This document shows positions 1-11,663 of a DNA stretch of 64,000 bases, in pieces. The stretch is from contig JBBQTB010000025.1 of the NCBI GenBank assembly GCA_038213375.1, forward strand, positions 14,070-78,069, given 5' to 3'. Both the position numbers and the translations under genes were made by a program. Within the stretch, counting starts at the first letter, position 1, and every line of letters starts with the position of its first letter. The notes beneath the pieces were generated by a model. That model saw nothing but the letters and a program-made list of their open reading frames with translations. It ran no database searches and was not told the origin of the DNA. Origin of the DNA: JAAUTT01 sp038213375 (GTDB lineage Bacteria > Bacteroidota > Bacteroidia > Bacteroidales > JAAUTT01).

Positions 1-3000
1 GAGCTAATACAGCTAGCCCAAGCGTTGATGCTGCCGGAGATTACACCGTTACAGTTACCGAACTTATAAATTCCTGTACATCTAAGGCAACGGTTTCTGT
101 TATTGCCGATGTTCAGGTTCCTCAGAATGTTACTATTTCAGCATCCAACGGAGGGATTGTAACCTGTATCAATCCAACAGTTTCTCTCTCGGCAATCACT
201 ACCAGTGTATTTCCTGTTAGTTTTAACTGGACTGCAAGCTCGGGTGGACAAATTGTGTCAGGCGTAAATACTGCCAATTTAGTAGTTGATAAAGCAGGTG
301 TTTACGATGTGTTGGTAACCAATATTAACACCAGCTGCACAACAATAAGAAGCATCATTGTATCGGAACAGAAAATTTTACCGGATGTTGCAGTAATCGA
401 TCCGGCATCACAAAAACTATCCTGTTCCATTTCTGCCGTCATTTTATCTGGTAACTCAGTAACACCGGGTGCCACATTTAATTGGACCGGCCCAAATATT
501 CTGGCCAATGGTAATACAGCTACACCAACTGTAGGAGCTATCGGAATCTATTTGTTTACCGTTTCGGCTCCAAATGGATGCACTGCATCCAAAACTGTAC
601 AAGTTCAAGCCGATAATTCTGTACCTGCTTTAACTGTAAATTCGAATCCTGCAATACTGACCTGCGCTGCCACAAATGTAAATCTTACAGGCTCGTCAAC
701 TACACCGGGAGTGGTATTGCAATGGACAGGGCCAGGTATTATTTCCGGCGCTAATACTCAAACACCAGTTGTAAACCAACCCGGGATTTATACATTAACC
801 GCATACCATCCGTTAAGTAATTGTACAGCAACCGGCCAGGTTACCGTAAACCGGGATATTGCAGTACCAACCATAACATTCCCAGTAATTCCGGTAACAT
901 TAACATGTTCGACTCCACAAATTACTATTACAGGATCCGCACTTGTTTCCAATCCTTTGTACCAATGGACAACAGGGAATGGCATTATTGTATCTGGCGC
1001 AACTACTTCTTCGGCAGTAGTATCAAAATCCGGAACCTATCTCTTTACAGTTACCAATATTGATAATGGATGTAACGCCAATGCTTCTATTGTAGTTATT
1101 GCAAACCAGTTATCGCCTAATGCTCAAATTGCTGCACCAGGCACTATTACTTGTATACAGCCATCGGTGACATTGGTTGGTTCATCCACATCATCACCTG
1201 TTTTGGTAAATTGGACTACAACTAACGGGGTAATTGCTTCAGGAGCAACATCATTCAGTCCTTCCGTTACAAAAGGCGGCGATTATACAATAACAGTAAC
1301 CAACACCTCAACCGGATGCATTGGTTATGTAAGTATTAATATACCGGAAGACAAGGCCAAACCGGTTTTATCCATCGATAAAACACCTGCCATATTAAGT
1401 TGTAGCATTTCAATAACCCAGTTAAACGGAACAGCTCCGGGATCTTCTTTACTTTGGACAGGACCTTTGGGCGCATCAGTTACCAATCCGACATCATCCA
1501 CACCTACAATTAATAAATCTGGCTGGTATTATCTTACTGCTACCGGCTCAAACGGATGTAAAACAAAAGATAGTACCGATGTTACTGGGAATTTCTTAAG
1601 CCCTCAAAATATATCCATCCTTGCACCGGGAATATTAACCTGCACTAATCCTACCCTTCAATTAACGGGAAGCTCCGGTACGGCCAATGCCTTGTTTGCA
1701 TGGTCGGCAGTAAGTGGTGGAAATATATTGTCATCCCCGGTTTCTGATATTATTACCATTGATGGACCAGGCACCTACAAAATGGTGGTATTGCATCCAT
1801 CAAGCTTATGTAAGGATAGCGCCATGGTAAATGTTTCTCTGGATATTAGCGTTCCATCTATAACGTTCCCTTCCCTTCCGGGGACTATTACCTGCTCACA
1901 GATTACTTCCACATTAAACAGTACTATTACTCCTGCCAATTCGGTTTTATTGTGGACCGGTCCCGGAGCTATTTCGAATGCTACTATTGCCAATCCTTTA
2001 GTTAATTTGGCAGGTGTATATACCTTAACAGCTACAAACGCAACAACCGGTTGTAAAATTTCGAGAACAATTACTGTTCCGGAAGATAAAACTATTCCAA
2101 TTATCACCATTGCTGCACCGCCAATTATTACATGCGCACAACCCGCAGTAACCATTAATAGTAACACCTCGGTGGGCAATTATTCCGCTTTGTGGACTAC
2201 CTCCAATGGTGTTATTTCGGGTTCATCTAATTTACTGGATGTAGTTGTAACCAAAGCCGGTTTATATACGCTAACTGTTACGGATAATAATAATGGATGT
2301 TCTGCATCGAAAAATATAATAGTCACGTCAAACGATACTATTCCGGATATTACCGTTGATAAAAACCCGGCCAAATTAACTTGTGTAGTTAATAAGGTAG
2401 AATTATTTGGCACTTCCCTTACTGCAAGTGCTATATATGCCTGGACAGGACCCGGAAATATTGATGGAAACAATACCCAAAAACCTAAAGTAGATGCTAT
2501 TGGTAATTATATACTTACCATTACATCGTCTAACGGTTGTATAGCAAATGAAACCATTACTGTTACAGAAGATAAAACGAAACCTGCTATACCGAATATA
2601 TTAGCTCCCGGAGTTTTAACATGCACCAATAAAACAGTGAATCTGGAAATTTCACCAGTATTGTCAAATGTTGATTATGTATGGAGTACAACAGGTTCGG
2701 GTATTATTATTAATGGTAATACTTCTGTTGCCATTGTAGATGCCATTGGAACTTACAACATTATTGTTACCGAACGAACAAGCGGTTGTATCAACCAAAA
2801 TACAATAATTGTTTCAGAAAATAAAGCAAAACCTATCGCAACAATAATAGGTGGCCCTTACGCTGTGTCGTGTGCCAATGGTTCAATAAGGTTAGATGGC
2901 AGCACTTCCATTGGGATTAATCCGATATGGACAGCCAGTCAGGGTGGTCATATTGTATCCGGTTCAAATACGTTTAATGCATCTATTGATGCAGCAGGCA

Positions 3001-6000
3001 TGTACACTCTAACGGTTACCGAACCAAGTACTGGATGTAGCCAAAGCGCCAATATTCCGGTAACAACATCACTGGATAAACCAACCTTTGACTTCGATCC
3101 GTATCCACTCACCTTAAATTGTAGCGTATCCACGGTAACTTTATATGGAAAACCACTGCAGACAGGTACAACGTTTGGTTGGACAGCAAATCCGGGAAAT
3201 ATTGTCTCGGGAAGCAACACTTTTAATCCAATAGTGAACCAACCCGGAACCTATGTTTTAACTATAACCGATACTAATACAGGATGCTCAAGCACTGCTG
3301 CAATAGAAGTAAAACAAGATAATGATGCCCCTCTGCTTGTGATTGCAACACCCAGCCAGTTTACCTGTACCACCAATCAGGTTCAGTTAAATGCATCGTC
3401 AACAGAAACCAATGTTACCTATAATTGGTCGACAAGCGGCACCGGAACCATCAAAACGGGTGACAATAACGTTTCAAATCCGGTTATACTCTCTCCGGGT
3501 ACGTATACCGTTAAAATTACCAATTTTATTAACCAATGCTCAACAGTTCAAAGCGTTGCTGTAGTCGCGGACAAAAACCTTCCCGATATAGATGTCGATA
3601 AAAATCCTCCTCAACTAAGCTGTTCAACTCAACAGGTTATATTATCGGGAAGCTCATTAACTGCGGGAGTAACATACCATTGGACCACATCCGGAATTGG
3701 GAATATATTTAATTCAGTAACATCCAACCCACGCGTCGATGCAATAGGTTTATATAAACTCGCTATATTGAACCCTGCCAATGGATGTATTGCGGAAGAT
3801 AGCGTTAAGGTTAACGAAAACAAAGTGGCGCCAAATATATTAATTGTTGGACAGCCCGATACACTGAATTGCGCTGTTAGTAGCGTTACTATTCGTGGAA
3901 ATTCTTCCACTTCAGCCGTAACTTATTTATGGAGCGGACCAGGCAATATTACCAGTCCAACTTTAAAAGAACCCAATGTTGACGCGCCCGGAACGTATTA
4001 TTTAACAATTACATCTCCATCAAATGGATGTAAGGCATCTTTACCAGTTGAAGTTGTTAAAAACACAAATAAACCAGATGCTCTTATATTGGCCAATGCA
4101 GTATCCTGTTTTGGTACTCCGGCACCCACACTTTCCGCTACCGGAAATAACATAAAATGGTACAGCGATGGAACATTAAATCCATCCGTTTTAATTCATA
4201 GTGGAAATACTTTTACACCAACTTCCGCAACAGCCATTAATAGTTATTACTATTTTGTAACACAAACCGATATGAGCAGTAAATGCGAAGGTTCGGCTAC
4301 CCAGGTAACCTATACTGTTCAGGGATTACCTATGGCTCCGGTTAATATCGATAATGCAGTATGTGAGGGTTTAACTAATCCCCCATTACAAGCCTCAGGC
4401 ACCAACATTAAATGGTATGATATTCCGGGTGGTACATTGCTGGCAGCAAACAGTATGTATACCCCGCCATTATCTGTATCCATTCCGGGAACTTACACAT
4501 GGTTCGCCACACAAACCGATGCAAACGGATGTCAAAGTTCTGCAAAGGGTGTTAGTCTGGTTATAAGGGCTAATCCTGCCAAACCAGTGGTAGATAAACT
4601 TGCTGCCAATATTTGTCAGGGTACTTCATCTAATCCATCGTTCCTGGCATCAGGAACCAATATTAAATGGTATGCAAGCCCTACACTGCCTGCACCAGTT
4701 AAAACCGGTAATAGTTTTACTTCTCTGGAAACATTGCCGGGCATCTACAATTATTATGTAACCCAAACTAGTACTTATGGTTGCCTGAGCCCATACGAAA
4801 CGGTATCCTTTACCGTAAAACCGTTACCGCAGAAATTTACAGTAAACGGAGGTGGTTTATACTGCGAAGATCTCAGTGGCCTGAATATTGGACTGGGCGG
4901 ATCGGAAGCCACCGCTGCTTACCAATTAATGTTGAACGGAACCAGCATTGTATCATCGTTAAGTGGTACAGGTGCAGCTCTTGACTTTGGTATGCAGAAA
5001 TTAGCCGGAAGCTACACAATTATTGGTACTGGCACCAATAGCTGCCCAGCCCAAATGACCGGAGGCGTATCAATTGTTACTTCGCTATTGCCACTTCCGG
5101 CAAGTTCGGTTACCGGGCAGATTGCGGTTTGCCAGGGTGCTTCTTCGGTGGTTTATACAGTAACGCCAATTCCCAATGCTACTTCCTATTCATGGATCAT
5201 TCCTAACGGAGCTACCATTACTTCTGGTGTGAACTCAAATAGAATCACCTTAGATTACACAAATACCGCAGTTTCAGGACCAATCCATGTAAATGGTGTT
5301 AATAATTGCGGAAACGGTATTGTATCTGTCGATCTTCAAATTGTAATAGGAAAATTGCCTGGCGCAGCCTCGAATATCAAATATGCTCTGGTCAATAACG
5401 CTATATGTTTGAATGATTCGGGTGTAGTCTATGAAGTTGACCCTATTGCTAATGCAACTGATTACGAATGGGTTCTCCCTGCTGGAGCTTCAATACAATG
5501 GGGTTCAAATACACGCCAGATAAAGATTCGTTTTGAACCAAACGCGGCAACAGGCTCACAAACTATAAAAGTACGTGGTAAAAATAGCTGCGGTATTGGG
5601 TTATGGTCTGCGCCTTATGCGATTACCGTGAATCCAAATCCATCGGTTTATGCGGGTATTGATCAGAATATTTGTTCAGCTACAACTATCTTGCAAGGAA
5701 GTGCTATTCCTTCAGGCGGCACTGGTGCATGGGGATTAATTTCAGGTTCAACTATTATTACCAATCCATCTCAATACAATTCAGCCATTAATTCTGTCGC
5801 ACAGGGAGATAATATTTTAATTTGGTCGGTTACTGCAAATGGGTGTAAATCAATTGATACAGTAAAAATCATCAATAATACGGTTTATGTAGATGCTGGC
5901 CAGAATCTCCCTATCTGTGCATCGGAGATCACGCTCAAAGGAAGTCCATTGCCTGCCGGAAGCAGTGGAATATGGAATGTTGCATCAGGGTTTGCATCGT

Positions 6001-9000
6001 TTATAAATGCATCGTTACCAAACGCAAAAGCATCAGGTTTTGGGTTTGGCGATAACATCTTATACTGGAATGTTACCAAAAACGGCTGTAAGAGCAGGGA
6101 TTCGGTCATCATTACTAATTATAGGCCAACCACACCCGACGCAGGCTCCAACCAATCAATATGCGTTAATAATACTGTACTTGCAGGTAATCAGCCTGTT
6201 CATGGAGCAGGAGTATGGTCAGTTTATTCAGGGTTAGCTACTATTACAAACCCTGTGGTACCGGGTACAAGTATTACATCTATTGGAAAAGGCAAGAATA
6301 TAATGTTGTGGACTATTACGAATCAAATTTGTAGCCAATCAGATACAACAATCATTACAAATAATGCTATTGATACAAATGCAGGATATGACCAAATGCT
6401 TTGCGATAACCGTGCAACGCTCGATGCAACTCCTCCTCCAATCGGAACAACCTCTCAATGGAGTGTATTATTGGGATCTGCTTCATTTTTGGATGGGAAT
6501 GCCTATAATACAAAAGTTTCAGGGTTAATAGATGGGGTAAATAAATTGATATGGTCCGTATCAAAAGGATCATGTGTAAATACTGATACGGTTACTCTTA
6601 TCTGCAACAAGCCCACAAGCGCTAACGCTGGCCCTGACCAGTTTCTGCCAAATGGTAATGCATTACTCGATGGTAATTCTCCAGTTATTGGAAATGGTAA
6701 ATGGAGTATCATGAGCGGAGCTGCAGTATTTGTGAACGAAAACTTATATAATACCGTTGTATCAGGTTTAAATCCAGGAAATAATACTCTTAGATGGATA
6801 ATTACCTACAAAAACTGCAGCACTTCCGACGATGTGGTGTTAAGCAATGGAACCATAGAAAAAGTTGATGCCGGACAAGATCAAACAATTTGTACTAATC
6901 AAACTCAACTTGAAGCTATTCAGCCACAATACGGATTTGGTGTTTGGACAGTTCAGAAAGGATCAGCCAATTTCGAAGACAACGAATTGTATAATACCAA
7001 AGTAACCAATCTAACCACAGGCATCAATATTCTGCGATGGTCAGTAACAGTAAGTGGAATTGAGTTTTACGATACTGTGACTATTGTAAACAACAAACCT
7101 ACACTTTCAATTACCGGACCTCATCAGATATTATGTAACGACTCATCGGCACTCACAGGTAATATGTCTATTCAGGGAACTGGAAAATGGACCTTAGAAG
7201 GAGGGTCTGCTATCATCGACAATGTTTTGCAAAACAATTCGAAAGTTACAAAACTTGGTAATGGCGATAACCTTTTCAGGTGGACTATCACAAAAGGAAT
7301 GTGTGTTTCATCGACCATACTGATTATTACAAATGATAAAACAACACCTGCTAATGCCGGCTTAGATCAAACCATTTGCGTCGACAATACATCACTAATA
7401 CCTAACCCTGCATTTATTGGCAATGGCGAATGGAGTGTAATTAGTGGATCTGGAAACTTTATCAATAATCAGGTATCCAATCTCGCACCTGGAAAAAATA
7501 TCCTAAAATGGACAATTCGGAACAACAATTGCACCTCGTCCGACAATGTGGATATAATTAGCCACAAACCAACATCTGCGAATGCAGGCGACAATACCAT
7601 TGTATGTACCGATTCTTTGATCCTTGCAGCCAATAAAGCAAATCCTGCCCAGAACGAAATTGCCAGTTGGAGTGTGATGAATGGCGCCGGAACCCTGGTA
7701 GATTCGAGTATTAATAATACATTAGTAAAAAGACTTGCACAGGGAGTAAATATTCTCCGCTGGACGATTAATAACAATGGTTGTATTTCGTATGATGATG
7801 TGGAAGTAAATTATGCTTTTGTAAAATCCTTTGCAGGAACACCAGTTGTTACTTGTCAGGATCATATTATTCTTAACGCGAACAATCCAAGCTTAGGTAT
7901 CGGGGAATGGTCGTTAATTGGAGGATCGGGCACCGCAGTATTTGTAAATTCAACCAGTCCGAATACTGAAGTTAAAAACCTGGACAAGGGAAAAAATATC
8001 CTGAGATGGTCTATTCGTAACCAATCGTGTAACTCTGCATCGGAAGTTACTATTAATAACAACTCGCCAAGTGATGCTTTTGCCGGGGGTGACCAAAACC
8101 TTTGCACAAACACATTAACTCTTGATGCCCGACCAGTATTTATTGGGAAAGGAGCATGGTCGATACTAGGTGGTTCAGGAGCATTTACAGATACTTCGAT
8201 GTACAATACCGGAGTGAGGAATATTGGTGCAGGATCTAATACCTATCGATGGACTGTTAGCAATGGAAATTGTACATCAAGTGATGAAGTAGTAATCAGC
8301 AATAATCAACCACTAAACACAAATGCCGGACTAAATCAGACTTTGTGCAGCGACTCAGCCATATTACTTGCCAACCAGCCTGTTATTGGATCAGGGGTAT
8401 GGAGCATCATAAAAGGATCCGGGGTATTTAAGGATGCCTATAGTTCATTTACAAAAATTCAGAAACTTGCATCGGACACGAATGTACTCCGATGGTCAGT
8501 AACAAATAAACAATGTATAGAATACCGGGATATAAAAATTGTAAATAATCTCCCGACTATAGCATCAGCAGGGGCTGACATAACTCTATGTTCCGACCAG
8601 GTTATGCTGGATGGAAATATACCTAAAACAGGCAATGGCGAATGGAGTGTCATCAGTGGATCAGGTACATTCGCAAATAAAACGTTGTTTAGTGCTTTAG
8701 CTACAAATCTTACCAGAGGTAAAAATATCTACCGGTGGAAGATATCGAAACAGACTTGCTCATCGCACGATGATGTAATTATTACCAACGATTTGCCAAC
8801 TCAACCTGATGCTGGTACCGATATCGCTGTTTGTAACAATAATGCGCCCTTAAATGCCAATAAGCCACTTATAGGTAAAGGTTATTGGTCGGTATTTAGT
8901 GGAAAAGCCACTATTATAGATAGTGCTAAATATAATACTCTGGTAGTTGGATTGGGACAAGGCAGTAATATTCTGAAATGGACAATCGACAATAACCGAT

Positions 9001-10088
9001 GTTCATTGTATGATGTTGTTGAAGTTAAGAACAATCAAACGAATGTTTACGCAGGGCCCGACCAGACTGTTTTTGAACCGAATAGTATTTTAGTTGGCAA
9101 CGAGCCACCCAGGGGTATAGGAACATGGGCACTTGATGCCGGAACCGGTTCTATTTCGACACCTAACAACACGGAATCATCTGTTTCCGTATTATCGGAA
9201 GGGGTTAATACTTTTGTATGGTCGGTAGACATTGAGGGTTGTATTTCATCCGATAGGGTTATCATAACCTATTACAAACTGCCCACTGCTTCATTCGCTG
9301 TAAATCAAACAGTTGGCTGTCCACCATTACAGGTTAACTTTACTAAAACAACGGTTGAAAAATATCCATTCAAATGGGAATTTGGCGATAAAGACAGTAC
9401 ATCATCTTCTGAAAATCCAATCTTTATTTACGCGAAATCTGGCATATATACGGCCAAATTAACTGTTACGGGGCCTGATGGAAAACAAATAACAAAGGAC
9501 AAGAAAATCACAGTGTATGATCTGCCGGAAGTTAAATTCGAAACTATCCCTAAAGAAGTTTATATTCCGGAACAGGAACTGAGATGTTTAAACTATACCC
9601 AGGGAGGGAAAACATATTTGTGGAAATTTGGCGATGGGGAAACGGCCTCTGACCTTAATTCATATCATACTTATAAAGACTCCGGTTTATATAATATTAG
9701 CCTCATTGTGTGGTCGGAATATCAGTGTGTCGATTCGTTGGTAATCCCAAATGCAGTGCACGTAATAGTTAAAAGCCGGATTAAATTTCCTTCGGCATTT
9801 ACGCCAAACCCGAACGGGTCGTCAAATGGCAGTTATGACAGAAACGACTTTAGCAACAATGTTTTCTATCCGATTGTATACATGGACGGTATCGGGAATT
9901 ACAAAATGGAAATATATAATCGGTGGGGTGTTCTTTTATTTGAAAGCAACAATATTGAAATTGGCTGGGACGGATATTACAAGGGTCAGTTATTAATGCA
10001 GGATGTATACATCTATAAGGTATCCGGAACTTATAATGATGGTAAGAGATTCAGCACCATTGGCGATGTTTTATTGATGAAAAGATAA
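1..10088 (+). CDS. Giant repeat surface protein with type IX secretion C-terminal domain (5' partial)
   Basis: The reading frame is open from base 3, so the true start lies left of the window; the GTG at 255 is only an internal codon. Architecture by position: about 16 Ig-like repeats of roughly 80 residues, each with a Leu-Thr/Ser-Cys motif and a second Cys (to about 4075); three Ig-like repeats with an I-K-W-Y core (about 4080-4830); two PKD-like units (about 5100-5640); 15 repeats of about 80 residues starting with an A-G-x-D/N-Q-x-x-C motif (about 5640-9270); two PKD domains with W-x-F-G-D (9275-9770); and a gliding-motility-associated type B sorting domain (F-T-P-N near 9805, Y-N-R-W-G near 9915). 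Expected to be exported by the type IX system and held at the cell surface, probably in adhesion or motility (inference). The PorP/SprF gene follows after 34 bases. Confidence 0.9.
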   Translation, partial: ANTASPSVDAAGDYTVTVTELINSCTSKATVSVIADVQVPQNVTISASNGGIVTCINPTVSLSAITTSVFPVSFNWTASSGGQIVSGVNTANLVVDKAGVYDVLVTNINTSCTTIRSIIVSEQKILPDVAVIDPASQKLSCSISAVILSGNSVTPGATFNWTGPNILANGNTATPTVGAIGIYLFTVSAPNGCTASKTVQVQADNSVPALTVNSNPAILTCAATNVNLTGSSTTPGVVLQWTGPGIISGANTQTPVVNQPGIYTLTAYHPLSNCTATGQVTVNRDIAVPTITFPVIPVTLTCSTPQITITGSALVSNPLYQWTTGNGIIVSGATTSSAVVSKSGTYLFTVTNIDNGCNANASIVVIANQLSPNAQIAAPGTITCIQPSVTLVGSSTSSPVLVNWTTTNGVIASGATSFSPSVTKGGDYTITVTNTSTGCIGYVSINIPEDKAKPVLSIDKTPAILSCSISITQLNGTAPGSSLLWTGPLGASVTNPTSSTPTINKSGWYYLTATGSNGCKTKDSTDVTGNFLSPQNISILAPGILTCTNPTLQLTGSSGTANALFAWSAVSGGNILSSPVSDIITIDGPGTYKMVVLHPSSLCKDSAMVNVSLDISVPSITFPSLPGTITCSQITSTLNSTITPANSVLLWTGPGAISNATIANPLVNLAGVYTLTATNATTGCKISRTITVPEDKTIPIITIAAPPIITCAQPAVTINSNTSVGNYSALWTTSNGVISGSSNLLDVVVTKAGLYTLTVTDNNNGCSASKNIIVTSNDTIPDITVDKNPAKLTCVVNKVELFGTSLTASAIYAWTGPGNIDGNNTQKPKVDAIGNYILTITSSNGCIANETITVTEDKTKPAIPNILAPGVLTCTNKTVNLEISPVLSNVDYVWSTTGSGIIINGNTSVAIVDAIGTYNIIVTERTSGCINQNTIIVSENKAKPIATIIGGPYAVSCANGSIRLDGSTSIGINPIWTASQGGHIVSGSNTFNASIDAAGMYTLTVTEPSTGCSQSANIPVTTSLDKPTFDFDPYPLTLNCSVSTVTLYGKPLQTGTTFGWTANPGNIVSGSNTFNPIVNQPGTYVLTITDTNTGCSSTAAIEVKQDNDAPLLVIATPSQFTCTTNQVQLNASSTETNVTYNWSTSGTGTIKTGDNNVSNPVILSPGTYTVKITNFINQCSTVQSVAVVADKNLPDIDVDKNPPQLSCSTQQVILSGSSLTAGVTYHWTTSGIGNIFNSVTSNPRVDAIGLYKLAILNPANGCIAEDSVKVNENKVAPNILIVGQPDTLNCAVSSVTIRGNSSTSAVTYLWSGPGNITSPTLKEPNVDAPGTYYLTITSPSNGCKASLPVEVVKNTNKPDALILANAVSCFGTPAPTLSATGNNIKWYSDGTLNPSVLIHSGNTFTPTSATAINSYYYFVTQTDMSSKCEGSATQVTYTVQGLPMAPVNIDNAVCEGLTNPPLQASGTNIKWYDIPGGTLLAANSMYTPPLSVSIPGTYTWFATQTDANGCQSSAKGVSLVIRANPAKPVVDKLAANICQGTSSNPSFLASGTNIKWYASPTLPAPVKTGNSFTSLETLPGIYNYYVTQTSTYGCLSPYETVSFTVKPLPQKFTVNGGGLYCEDLSGLNIGLGGSEATAAYQLMLNGTSIVSSLSGTGAALDFGMQKLAGSYTIIGTGTNSCPAQMTGGVSIVTSLLPLPASSVTGQIAVCQGASSVVYTVTPIPNATSYSWIIPNGATITSGVNSNRITLDYTNTAVSGPIHVNGVNNCGNGIVSVDLQIVIGKLPGAASNIKYALVNNAICLNDSGVVYEVDPIANATDYEWVLPAGASIQWGSNTRQIKIRFEPNAATGSQTIKVRGKNSCGIGLWSAPYAITVNPNPSVYAGIDQNICSATTILQGSAIPSGGTGAWGLISGSTIITNPSQYNSAINSVAQGDNILIWSVTANGCKSIDTVKIINNTVYVDAGQNLPICASEITLKGSPLPAGSSGIWNVASGFASFINASLPNAKASGFGFGDNILYWNVTKNGCKSRDSVIITNYRPTTPDAGSNQSICVNNTVLAGNQPVHGAGVWSVYSGLATITNPVVPGTSITSIGKGKNIMLWTITNQICSQSDTTIITNNAIDTNAGYDQMLCDNRATLDATPPPIGTTSQWSVLLGSASFLDGNAYNTKVSGLIDGVNKLIWSVSKGSCVNTDTVTLICNKPTSANAGPDQFLPNGNALLDGNSPVIGNGKWSIMSGAAVFVNENLYNTVVSGLNPGNNTLRWIITYKNCSTSDDVVLSNGTIEKVDAGQDQTICTNQTQLEAIQPQYGFGVWTVQKGSANFEDNELYNTKVTNLTTGINILRWSVTVSGIEFYDTVTIVNNKPTLSITGPHQILCNDSSALTGNMSIQGTGKWTLEGGSAIIDNVLQNNSKVTKLGNGDNLFRWTITKGMCVSSTILIITNDKTTPANAGLDQTICVDNTSLIPNPAFIGNGEWSVISGSGNFINNQVSNLAPGKNILKWTIRNNNCTSSDNVDIISHKPTSANAGDNTIVCTDSLILAANKANPAQNEIASWSVMNGAGTLVDSSINNTLVKRLAQGVNILRWTINNNGCISYDDVEVNYAFVKSFAGTPVVTCQDHIILNANNPSLGIGEWSLIGGSGTAVFVNSTSPNTEVKNLDKGKNILRWSIRNQSCNSASEVTINNNSPSDAFAGGDQNLCTNTLTLDARPVFIGKGAWSILGGSGAFTDTSMYNTGVRNIGAGSNTYRWTVSNGNCTSSDEVVISNNQPLNTNAGLNQTLCSDSAILLANQPVIGSGVWSIIKGSGVFKDAYSSFTKIQKLASDTNVLRWSVTNKQCIEYRDIKIVNNLPTIASAGADITLCSDQVMLDGNIPKTGNGEWSVISGSGTFANKTLFSALATNLTRGKNIYRWKISKQTCSSHDDVIITNDLPTQPDAGTDIAVCNNNAPLNANKPLIGKGYWSVFSGKATIIDSAKYNTLVVGLGQGSNILKWTIDNNRCSLYDVVEVKNNQTNVYAGPDQTVFEPNSILVGNEPPRGIGTWALDAGTGSISTPNNTESSVSVLSEGVNTFVWSVDIEGCISSDRVIITYYKLPTASFAVNQTVGCPPLQVNFTKTTVEKYPFKWEFGDKDSTSSSENPIFIYAKSGIYTAKLTVTGPDGKQITKDKKITVYDLPEVKFETIPKEVYIPEQELRCLNYTQGGKTYLWKFGDGETASDLNSYHTYKDSGLYNISLIVWSEYQCVDSLVIPNAVHVIVKSRIKFPSAFTPNPNGSSNGSYDRNDFSNNVFYPIVYMDGIGNYKMEIYNRWGVLLFESNNIEIGWDGYYKGQLLMQDVYIYKVSGTYNDGKRFSTIGDVLLMKR

Positions 10089-10122
10089 GTAACATATTGA
10101 ATTATAATTATAAATAGGTCAA

Positions 10123-11106
10123 ATGAAAAATATATTCCTCACAATAAAGTTTTTACTGTTATTGTGTATGGTGCAAGCTCAGGATCCTCAATTTTCGCAA
10201 TTCTATGCTGCTCCATTGTATTTGGGGCCTTCTATGGCAGGCACCAATGGCGGCCCAAGAGTTTGCTTAAACTTTCGGGATCAATGGCCAAAATTACAGG
10301 GTAAATACATCACATCTTCTTTGTCGTTCGATACCTATGTAAGCCAGATAAATAGTGGAGTTGGAATTCTGGTTTTACGTGATAACGCCGGAAATGGAAA
10401 ATTAACCACTACTCAGGTAGGCGTTAATTATTCCTACAGGATTAAAGTTACAAGGGATTTTTTCCTTCAACCCGGATTACAATTTCTTTTTTATCAAAGA
10501 GCACTCAATTTCAATAAATTAACATTTGCTGATCAGTATTATGCCGATCAGATTTTACCAAGCTCAGTAGAATCTCCACCTGATGACCAAAGTGGCCATA
10601 TCGACTTTTCAACATCCATCCTTGGTTTTTCAAAAAATATGTGGTTTGGCGCCTCAGTGGATCATCTTATGAGGTTGAATACAACATTAACAAATGATGT
10701 ACGATATGTTCCTTTGAAGATATCCGCTTACGGTGGCTATAGAATTCACTTAACCAAGTCCCTACTTAGCAGAGATGAGCAATATATGACTCTGGCCTTT
10801 CATTACCGAAACCAAGCTTTAATGCAACAGCTCGATTTTGGTGTGTATTATAATAAGTTACCTTTTATTGTAGGAGTATGGTATCGTGGAATCCCGGTGA
10901 TTAAAAGTACAAAAACAAAGGATGCCATTACCGTATCTGGAGGATTAATGGTCCAAAACTTACTTTTAACATATAGTTACGATTTTACAGTTTCATCGCT
11001 TATTACCTCAACAGGGGGAGCCCACGAAATAGCTTTAGTTTACACTTTTGAACAAACAAAAAAGAGCAGGCGGAAAATGGGCGCTGTTCCATGTCCCAGG
11101 TTTTAG
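10123..11106 (+). CDS. PorP/SprF family type IX secretion system membrane protein
   Basis: 327 residues with a short signal peptide ending near A-Q-D at about residue 20, then the family opening D-P-Q-F-S-Q-F-Y and a beta-barrel-like pattern to the end. The family forms outer-membrane barrels that anchor or assist large type IX substrates. Genes of this family commonly sit directly downstream of giant repeat proteins carrying the type B C-terminal domain, as here (34-base gap, same strand, likely one transcript). Length is normal for the family. Which of several PorP paralogs of the genome this is cannot be told from sequence alone. Confidence 0.93.
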   Translation: MKNIFLTIKFLLLLCMVQAQDPQFSQFYAAPLYLGPSMAGTNGGPRVCLNFRDQWPKLQGKYITSSLSFDTYVSQINSGVGILVLRDNAGNGKLTTTQVGVNYSYRIKVTRDFFLQPGLQFLFYQRALNFNKLTFADQYYADQILPSSVESPPDDQSGHIDFSTSILGFSKNMWFGASVDHLMRLNTTLTNDVRYVPLKISAYGGYRIHLTKSLLSRDEQYMTLAFHYRNQALMQQLDFGVYYNKLPFIVGVWYRGIPVIKSTKTKDAITVSGGLMVQNLLLTYSYDFTVSSLITSTGGAHEIALVYTFEQTKKSRRKMGAVPCPRF

Positions 11107-11421
11107 TTATTTGAGACACCTGATGCACAAATTTCTACTATAAAAACGTTTTCCATTCAACCTCAATAGTATAACTTCCAACACACTTTCCATTTCAGCA
11201 TAATTACGAATACTTAAATAATTATAATCCTCTGGCTTTCTTAATAAACCACCATACCCTAATCTTCGGACAGAAATTATACCAAGTTAAGATTGTTTTG
11301 TTCAAATTAGATACTCGGATAAAACGGGAAATAACTTTTTGGACCCCTCAAGGCATAGTCGTTAAGCTTATTTTGTAAATTGCAATAAATAAGGGTTATA
11401 TATCTAATAATCTAAAATCAT

Positions 11422-11601
11422 TCATGAAATAAAATTCATGTAAATAATAAGGGGGCAATTTGTTTCTCCCTTTCCACGTAGTTTGCTAATACCTAGTGGA
11501 CGAAGCTGTTCGGTGTTGATTTTCAACGGTGGACTTTCTGTTGTAGCGTTCGCTATTTTATCGTTTCCCAATTGGTTCCGAACCTGACAACCATACGACA
11601 T
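11422..11601 (-). other. Short ORF in mosaic intergenic stretch
   Basis: A 59-codon frame from ATG at 11601 to TGA at 11422. The predicted peptide begins M-S-Y-G-C-Q-V-R-N-Q and is rich in Lys and Asn, with no signal peptide or domain I can name. It lies in the roughly 1 kb gap between PorP and the histidine kinase. It may be a translated intergenic repeat and not a gene; I cannot decide from one copy. Confidence 0.25.
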
Positions 11602-11663
11602 AGCTTCTTTTGTTCAAATATAAAAATTAATAGGCTGGTAGCAATGTTACAAAATAGCAAATG

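Noticed and set aside
1775..3910. Several antisense frames opposite the giant repeat gene
   Set aside because: They recur with the repeat period and mirror the coding repeats, so they are by-products of composition.
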